Source of the DNA: an uncultured Collinsella sp.
GTDB taxonomy: Bacteria > Actinomycetota > Coriobacteriia > Coriobacteriales > Coriobacteriaceae
Assembly (NCBI GenBank): GCA_900554905.1
Contig: USJB01000095.1
Coordinates: forward strand, 1-5,247
Reading direction: 5' to 3'
DNA length: 5,247 nucleotides
Positions 1 to 5,247 of this stretch are shown one piece after another (position 1 is the stretch's first letter; the number at the start of each line of letters is the position of its first letter). The notes below the pieces were generated by a model that was not told the DNA's origin, made no database searches, and saw only the letters and a list, made by a program, of their open reading frames with translations. Both the position numbers and the translations under genes were made by a program.

Positions 1-446
1 TTATCGTGCTTCGCGAGCGCTGCAGCAAATCGGACTCGCCCGCGCCACTGCGTTCCCTTTCCATTCAGACTGGTTCGTTTGAAGCTGCTGCCATCAGCCG
101 CGGCATCGATAGCGGTCGCGCCGAGCGCCCGATTACGCATGACCTGCTGCTTGACACCGTCGATGCCCTGGGCGCCAAGCTCGAGCGCATCGAGATCGTT
201 CGTGCCGAGCCGCCGGTGTTCTACGCGACGATTGTCGTGCTGGTCGATGGTGACGAGCGCAAGATTGACGCCCGCCCCAGTGACGCCATTGCCCTTGCTG
301 TGCGCAGTAATGCCCCCATGTTCGTGGAGGACGACATCATGAATCGTCTGGGTACCGTTTCTGCCCATGCCGAGGAAGTTGACGACGAGCAGGAGTTCGA
401 GAAGTTCGACGAGTTCGTCCATACGCTCTCCCCCGATGATTTCTAA
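1..446 (+). CDS. Bifunctional nuclease family (DUF151) protein, 5' end cut off by the window
   Basis: This is the C-terminal 147 residues of a DUF151 / bifunctional nuclease domain protein; the first whole codon is at nt 3 and the reading frame is open to the window edge. Numbering from that codon, the family's recognisable blocks appear in order: an IVLRE strand (1-5), a degenerate version of the LPIxIGxxEAxAI block (LSIQTGSFEAAAI, 19-31), PITHDLL (43-49), ALGAKLERI (55-63), FYAT (73-76) and the signature ARPSDAIALAVR (90-101). An acidic tail ends in LSPDDF, as in actinobacterial homologues. Only about 10-20 N-terminal residues should be missing, so the GTG at nt 6 is not the true start. Plant and bacterial members have been reported to have RNase/DNase activity, but the cellular role in bacteria is poorly defined. 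It is followed after 30 bp by a small membrane protein gene, and is likely the upstream cistron of that operon. Confidence 0.9.
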   Translation, partial: IVLRERCSKSDSPAPLRSLSIQTGSFEAAAISRGIDSGRAERPITHDLLLDTVDALGAKLERIEIVRAEPPVFYATIVVLVDGDERKIDARPSDAIALAVRSNAPMFVEDDIMNRLGTVSAHAEEVDDEQEFEKFDEFVHTLSPDDF

Positions 447-463
447 ATGTCTGGCACGCGAGC

Positions 464-470
464 GGAGAGG
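464..470 (+). promoter_or_regulatory. Ribosome binding site that decides the start of the small membrane protein gene
   Basis: GGAGAGG lies 6 nt before the ATG at 477. The in-frame ATG at 447, which touches the upstream TAA stop, has no purine-rich site before it. This makes 477 the better start, removing ten residues from the longest reading frame. Confidence 0.7.
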
Positions 471-476
471 TCGCTG

Positions 477-833
477 ATGGGTACCCGCGTATCGGCTGAA
501 GCGGCCGCCATCGCGCGTGAAGCCCAGATGCGCTCGGAGGCATCCGAGGCGGCTCGCATCGCCTATGTGACGCAGGGCCGCACGCTTCGCGAGCGCCGCG
601 GCTCCTATATCAAGATGGTTATCATCTCTGCCCTTGTCGCGGTAATCTGTTCTCGTCTTCGTGGTACAGTTGGTGCGCTTGGGTTTTCGATCTCTACGGG
701 CCTCGTGATCTGGGGTGTGGTCGATGCAGTCATGCTGACTAGCCAGATCAAGGTGCTCGACAAGCGTGCAGCGGATATGATGCGCGCCCGCGATGCCGCT
801 GCTAAGATCGCCGCCGAGGCGCAAGAACTGTAA
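477..833 (+). CDS. Small two-helix membrane protein, function unknown
   Basis: The product is 118 residues from the ATG at 477, chosen because of the well-placed GGAGAGG site. I do not recognise the family. Residues 5-41 are rich in Ala, Arg and Glu and look like a charged amphipathic helix ending in RERR. Two hydrophobic segments follow (about 45-59 and 65-88), joined by a tight SRLRGT turn. Residues 90-118 form a second Ala/Lys/Arg/Glu-rich helix (VLDKRAADMM...AAEAQEL). The basic residues just before the first and after the second segment suggest that both ends face the cytoplasm, giving a membrane hairpin with two cytoplasmic helices that could form a coiled coil. No signal-peptidase site or catalytic motif is visible. 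It sits 30 bp after the DUF151 gene and 30 bp before an acidic protein gene, so co-transcription is likely. It is real judging from the ribosome binding site, spacing and coherent membrane pattern; its function is open. Confidence 0.75.
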   Translation: MGTRVSAEAAAIAREAQMRSEASEAARIAYVTQGRTLRERRGSYIKMVIISALVAVICSRLRGTVGALGFSISTGLVIWGVVDAVMLTSQIKVLDKRAADMMRARDAAAKIAAEAQEL

Positions 834-863
834 CGACGCCAGACTCGATGGGAAGGTCTAAAG

Positions 864-1313
864 ATGGCACAGGATATGCAGGACGCCGGTAACGTCTCCG
901 CCGAGCTCGACGCCATGGTGTGTGACCTGATTGGTGCGTTCTTGGACGACCTTGCCGCCGGTGAGAATCCGGGCGTAGTTGTGGCGATCGAGGACGCTGC
1001 TTCCAACCGATATCTGGCGGCGCTTGACGAGGACGGCGAAGAGGCGTGCCTCGAGGCGGCCACCAACTTTATCTCCGAGCACAAGATGGGTCTTAAGGAC
1101 GAGGGCCTGGGCCGCATCGCCCGCTATGCCATCGGCTACACCGGTTGTGTCGAGATTGACGGCGGCTATCACGATGCCCTGCTCGTAAGCTTCTTCGAAA
1201 CCACGCTCGAGAGCGGTTTTTCGGCATATGTGCTGTATGAGGGCATGGGCGCCGGCGATGGTTTTATGTGGAGCGACCCTGAACCTGCAGGTGAGGAAAC
1301 CCCTCTCATCTAA
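864..1313 (+). CDS. Acidic soluble protein, function unknown
   Basis: The product is 149 residues. The ATG at 864 is preceded by GGAAGGT (851-857) with 6-nt spacing, which supports this start over the ATG four codons later. I do not recognise the family. The protein has no signal peptide or membrane segment. It is strikingly acidic, with about 30 Asp/Glu against five Lys/Arg, so a cytoplasmic location is expected. It seems to be a mixed alpha/beta domain: a helical N-terminus (residues 12-32), a strand around GVVVAIED (37-44), a helix (58-72), and strand-like stretches around CVEIDGGYHDALLVSFF (95-111) and GFSAYVLYEGM (118-128), then a Gly/Glu/Pro-rich tail. Cysteines are at 20, 62 and 95, without a metal-site spacing. 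It lies 30 bp after the membrane protein gene and 117 bp before typA, so it may share an operon with either. Codon use and the ribosome binding site support a real gene. Confidence 0.75.
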   Translation: MAQDMQDAGNVSAELDAMVCDLIGAFLDDLAAGENPGVVVAIEDAASNRYLAALDEDGEEACLEAATNFISEHKMGLKDEGLGRIARYAIGYTGCVEIDGGYHDALLVSFFETTLESGFSAYVLYEGMGAGDGFMWSDPEPAGEETPLI

Positions 1314-1355
1314 AATCGCTAAAATAAACGAGTTTTCGGTAAAAGGCTCAATATT

Positions 1356-1383
1356 CCCGCTGAGCGTTGTATCGCTGGGCGGG
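1356..1383 (+). promoter_or_regulatory. Hairpin in the typA leader
   Basis: CCCGCTGAGCG (1356-1366) pairs with CGCTGGGCGGG (1373-1383) across a 6-nt loop TTGTAT. Of eleven positions, nine are Watson-Crick pairs, one is G-U and one is a G-G mismatch. It ends 47 nt before the typA start codon. No T-run follows, so it is not an intrinsic terminator. A regulatory role in the typA leader is an inference; it could also be part of an operator or be incidental in GC-rich DNA. Confidence 0.45.
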
Positions 1384-1430
1384 TCGCATACGCGTGCCGT
1401 TTGTATATGGATAGAAGATAGGGGAACTAC

Positions 1431-3269
<1,839 letters not shown>

Positions 3270-3296
3270 GCACTGAGCTTTATAGCGATTAACAAG

Positions 3297-3331
3297 AAAG
3301 GGCGCCGACCGCAATGGTCGGTGCCCTTTTT
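3297..3331 (+). terminator. Strong intrinsic terminator after typA, probably bidirectional
   Basis: A 14-bp stem (3297-3310 with 3316-3329, one G-U pair) closes a GCAAT loop and runs into five Ts. It begins 27 nt after the typA stop codon. The A-rich flank on the left (AACAAGAAA) gives a T-rich run when read on the minus strand, so the element can also stop transcription coming from the convergent bactofilin-like gene. Confidence 0.93.
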
Positions 3332-3357
3332 GGTGTACAGGGATTGAGCCGGTCTGC

Positions 3358-3391
3358 ACCCCTGCAAAGGTGCCTGCCCCTTTGCAGGGGT
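3358..3391. repeat. Perfect 13-bp inverted repeat at the convergent junction (REP-like hairpin)
   Basis: ACCCCTGCAAAGG (3358-3370) and its exact reverse complement CCTTTGCAGGGGT (3379-3391) flank an 8-nt loop TGCCTGCC. It lies 6 bp beyond the stop codon of the minus-strand gene and 26 bp from the typA terminator. There is no T-run on either strand, so it is not a typical intrinsic terminator. It could protect the 3' end of the minus-strand mRNA, or be a copy of a dispersed palindromic repeat; the core GGTGCCTGCCCC resembles a GGTGCCTGTCCC-type motif that I recall from repetitive intergenic palindromes in other bacteria. Confidence 0.7.
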
Positions 3392-3397
3392 CGACGG

Positions 3398-4543
3398 CTA
3401 GGCGGAGGGAAGGCCCGGGGTGTTGGCGGCCTGCTGCGGCTTGAGGCGGGCGTTGCGCCAGATGATTTGGATAACGTAGCCGAGCATAAAGACAAAGGCC
3501 ACGCCGCTGATGAAGCCGCCTACGAGGGGAAGCCCCGTGAGGGCGCCTGCGATTACGCCACCAGCGGCTGCCATGGCGTAGCGGTTCTGGCTGTGTCCGA
3601 CCATGCGCGCGATCGCGCACCCTGCAAAGGCACTCGACACCAGCGCGATGCCAATAACACCGCACATGAGGGCTCCGGCAAGCGACAGACCAGCGATAGA
3701 GATAATTAGCAGTAGGACGGCGGGGACGATAGCGATCGTGCCCAAAAGACCGCTCACCCACAGGGGCGTGGGGCGCTGGTGGAGCATACCGGCGGCGCTG
3801 GCAGTCGCACGCGGAAAGACGAGCTCGAGCAGCAGAGCGACAAAGCAGGTCGAGAGTGCCGCGGCGACGATACCGCCGATGACATCGTTAACGGTGGAAG
3901 TATCCTCGTTCTCGGTGCGGTCGATCTTGAGTGCGCCGACCTCGGCTCCCGCGGCGCGCTCGGGGTCCTCGGAGACGTGCGCGTTCACGGTGCCGGTGAT
4001 ATGGGCGTTCTTGCCCAGGATGAGCTTGTCGGCCCAAACCTCGACATCGCCCTCGACGGTGCCATCGATGGTCACCGTATCGCCCGCAAGCGCTGCCGAC
4101 TTGGTGGAGCCGCGTAGGGCAACCGTCTCGCCTATCGCATAGAAACAGTTGGCGGTGCTGTCGGAATTGAGCACAACGTGCTGACCGACGACCGTGACGC
4201 TGCCATCAACCGTGGTCTTGGCGATATCGATAGTGCGTGCCGCCAAGCGGATGGCGCCGCCCACCGTGCAGTCGCGGATGGAGAGGCTCTCGCCTGCCGC
4301 AATTATGTCGCGGTCGATGGAGGCGTCATCCAAGTTGAGGGCCTGACCGGCCCAGTACAGGTCACCCTCAACGCCGGACGGATTGGCGTCATTGTCGGTC
4401 GCAAGTACGTTGCCTGCGGTGTCCGTGCCGGCGAACGACGCCGTGGGAAGCACGGTGATCGCCAGCGCGATGAGCGCGAATAGGATGGTGATGCGGCCCC
4501 ATGCTTTACGGCGCTGGGTCAACGGGAATTGATTGCAGGGCAT
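3398..4543 (-). CDS. Exported, membrane-anchored bactofilin-like (polymer-forming) beta-helix protein
   Basis: The product is 381 residues from the ATG at 4543-4541, chosen because GAAGGA (4549-4554) stands 6 nt before it; an in-frame ATG 16 codons earlier has no such site. Residues 11-38 look like a signal peptide: a basic RRK start, a hydrophobic core (18-33) and an SFA-G cleavage-like site after 38. Residues about 58-190 are short repeating strands with Gly/Asp turns (DRDIIAAGESLSI, GAIRLAARTIDI, GSVTVVGQHVVL, SAALAGDTVTI, GDVEVWADKLIL), the pattern of the bactofilin / polymer-forming right-handed beta-helix. An acidic linker follows, then about five membrane helices (near 221-243, 261-283, 287-312, 322-343, 344-362) and a basic C-terminus. 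Positive residues in the loops place the beta-helix outside the cytoplasm. Classical bactofilins are short cytoplasmic polymers without such helices. A scaffold or envelope role is inferred; the exact function is unknown. It lies 106 bp downstream of the TRIC-type gene. Confidence 0.82.
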   Translation of the reverse strand: MPCNQFPLTQRRKAWGRITILFALIALAITVLPTASFAGTDTAGNVLATDNDANPSGVEGDLYWAGQALNLDDASIDRDIIAAGESLSIRDCTVGGAIRLAARTIDIAKTTVDGSVTVVGQHVVLNSDSTANCFYAIGETVALRGSTKSAALAGDTVTIDGTVEGDVEVWADKLILGKNAHITGTVNAHVSEDPERAAGAEVGALKIDRTENEDTSTVNDVIGGIVAAALSTCFVALLLELVFPRATASAAGMLHQRPTPLWVSGLLGTIAIVPAVLLLIISIAGLSLAGALMCGVIGIALVSSAFAGCAIARMVGHSQNRYAMAAAGGVIAGALTGLPLVGGFISGVAFVFMLGYVIQIIWRNARLKPQQAANTPGLPSA

Positions 4544-4548
4544 AGTGA

Positions 4549-4554
4549 ATCCTT
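4549..4554 (-). promoter_or_regulatory. Ribosome binding site that decides the start of the bactofilin-like gene
   Basis: On the minus strand GAAGGA is followed by six bases and then the ATG at 4543. It supports a start that places the signal peptide right at the N-terminus instead of 16 residues further in. Confidence 0.7.
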
Positions 4555-4555
4555 C

Positions 4556-4580
4556 GTTAGATACTCGGCATATATCTAAC
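4556..4580. promoter_or_regulatory. Perfect 8-bp inverted repeat upstream of the bactofilin-like gene (candidate operator)
   Basis: GTTAGATA (4556-4563) and TATCTAAC (4573-4580) are exact reverse complements separated by CTCGGCATA. The arm centres are 17 bp apart, less than two helix turns. The element abuts the ribosome binding site (one base between them) and is 12 bp from the start codon. It is AT-rich in a GC-rich setting. It may be a repressor site overlapping a promoter start region, or an RNA hairpin that affects ribosome access. I cannot match it to a known regulator. Confidence 0.5.
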
Positions 4581-4649
4581 AGGGTACCCAACGCGTGGGC
4601 GCTCTAAAAGAACCTCTCGGTTGCATTTCGAAGGGTCGTGCCGTGCTGT

Positions 4650-5247
4650 CTACTTTTTACGGTGCAAGAAGCGCGCGATATCTTCTTCGGTGGGGCTTTT
4701 GATGTCAAAGCGCAGCGAGAGCCAGCGCAGACCCATGGTCACGACAACGCATACGACCAGCGCGGCGACATTGCTCATGATGCCGCTCATAACGAGACAC
4801 ACATAGCTTGCCGAGCCGGCGATGGCGGCGATGGCGTAGAAATTGGTGCGCTGGAAAATGCCCGGCACCACACCCATAAAGCTGTCGCGCAGCATGCCGC
4901 CACCCACCGCGGTGAAAAAGCCCATCATGATGCATACGGCCGGCGCAAAGCCATAAACCAGTGCTTTGTCCGCTCCGGTGGCGGCGTAGATGCCGACCGA
5001 GATGATGTCGAGCAATGGGATGAGTTTCTCGGGTTTATCGACGATTGCCGGGAAGATGTAGATGATGGCCGCCGTGGCAATGGAAAGCGGGAGTGCCATC
5101 GGCTGGTTGAGGATGTAGACGTTGCCCACCTGCAGCGTCATGTCGCGCAAGAGACCTCCGCCCAGACCGCAGACCACCGCGAGCGCGACCGCGCCCACCA
5201 GGTCGAGCTTGTGCTCGCGCGCAACCAGCACACCCGAGATCGATGCA
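4650..5247 (-). CDS. TRIC family (YadS/YicG, UPF0126) membrane channel protein, N-terminus beyond the window
   Basis: The 198 visible residues (reading frame open to the right edge; first whole codon at 5246-5244) match the trimeric intracellular cation channel / UPF0126 family, formerly called glycine-transporter domain (PF03458). Two internal repeats are seen. Repeat one begins with ASISGV (1-6) and DLVGAVALAVV, and carries GLGGGLLRD (27-35). Repeat two has LDIISVGIYAATGADKAL (79-96) and AVGGGMLRD (113-121), followed by GVVPGIF and TNFYAIAAIAG. Both GGGxxRD motifs are intact. In crystallised prokaryotic members these proteins form homotrimeric, potassium-permeable channels with seven helices per subunit; here about six are visible, and roughly 15-25 residues including most of the first helix are missing. 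The protein ends with a charged cytoplasmic tail (FDIKSPTEEDIARFLHRKK). The valine codon GTG at 5231 is not the real start, because family sequence continues upstream of it. The bactofilin-like gene follows on the same strand. The family assignment is firm; the transported ion in this organism is inferred. Confidence 0.93.
   Translation of the reverse strand, partial: ASISGVLVAREHKLDLVGAVALAVVCGLGGGLLRDMTLQVGNVYILNQPMALPLSIATAAIIYIFPAIVDKPEKLIPLLDIISVGIYAATGADKALVYGFAPAVCIMMGFFTAVGGGMLRDSFMGVVPGIFQRTNFYAIAAIAGSASYVCLVMSGIMSNVAALVVCVVVTMGLRWLSLRFDIKSPTEEDIARFLHRKK

Noticed and set aside
447..476. ATG directly after the DUF151 stop codon as the start of the small membrane protein
   Set aside because: No ribosome binding site precedes it, while GGAGAGG stands correctly before the ATG at 477. 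Translational coupling from the touching stop codon remains possible but is the weaker option.
1320..1325. TAAAAT as a -10 box for typA
   Set aside because: The hexamer is close to consensus, but nothing resembling TTGACA lies 16-18 bp upstream, and TAAAAT also occurs at the stop codon just before, so this is likely an AT-rich patch. Other candidates such as TATATG at 1404 also lack a -35 partner.
3617..3633. Second occurrence of CCCTGCAAAGG, shared with the arm of the 3358-3391 hairpin
   Set aside because: It lies inside the coding sequence of the bactofilin-like gene, has no inverted partner nearby and is short enough to be chance.
4582..4599. GGGTACCC palindrome and the nearby CCCA/TGGG arms in the gap upstream of the bactofilin-like gene
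   Set aside because: An 8-bp palindrome and 4-bp arms are expected by chance in GC-rich DNA, unlike the perfect spaced repeat at 4556-4580.
4604..4622. Short hairpin AACC-GAGA-GGTT followed by CTTTT on the minus strand, as a terminator for the TRIC gene
   Set aside because: The stem has only four base pairs and the T-run is short, too weak to call an intrinsic terminator.

Overview
The window looks like a chromosomal segment of a high-GC Gram-positive bacterium, most likely an actinobacterium of the class Coriobacteriia (Collinsella-like). This rests on the GC-rich codon choice, the strong AGGAGG-type ribosome binding sites and the actinobacterial-style C-terminus of the DUF151 protein. The genus is an inference from overall appearance, not from a database match. 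I saw no rRNA, tRNA, CRISPR array, insertion sequence or phage gene.

Left part, + strand (1-3269): four genes run in the same direction. They are the 3' part of a DUF151/bifunctional nuclease family gene (1-446), a small two-helix membrane protein of unknown function (477-833), a very acidic soluble protein of unknown function (864-1313), and typA/bipA, a ribosome-associated translational GTPase (1431-3269). The first three are separated by only 30 bp each and probably form an operon. typA follows after a 117-bp leader that contains a good hairpin, so it may be read through from upstream or have its own promoter. I could not find a convincing promoter in the leader.

Middle (3270-3397): a convergent junction. 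A strong intrinsic terminator (3297-3331) ends typA and, judging from the A-rich flank, probably also works in the opposite direction. Beside it lies a perfect 13-bp inverted repeat (3358-3391) that directly follows the stop codon of the minus-strand gene.

Right part, - strand (3398-5247): a TRIC/YadS-type membrane channel gene, cut by the right window edge so that its N-terminus is missing (4650-5247), lies upstream of a gene for an exported or membrane-anchored bactofilin-like beta-helix protein with about five C-terminal membrane helices (3398-4543). The 106 bp between them hold a perfect 8-bp inverted repeat with a 9-nt spacer just upstream of the ribosome binding site of the bactofilin-like gene, which looks like an operator or a leader hairpin.

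Most of the window is ordinary housekeeping sequence. The items most worth a second look are the bactofilin-like protein whose beta-helix appears to sit outside the cytoplasm, the inverted repeat in front of it, the typA leader hairpin, and the perfect hairpin at the convergent junction. I did not find evidence for a new multi-gene defence or mobile system.
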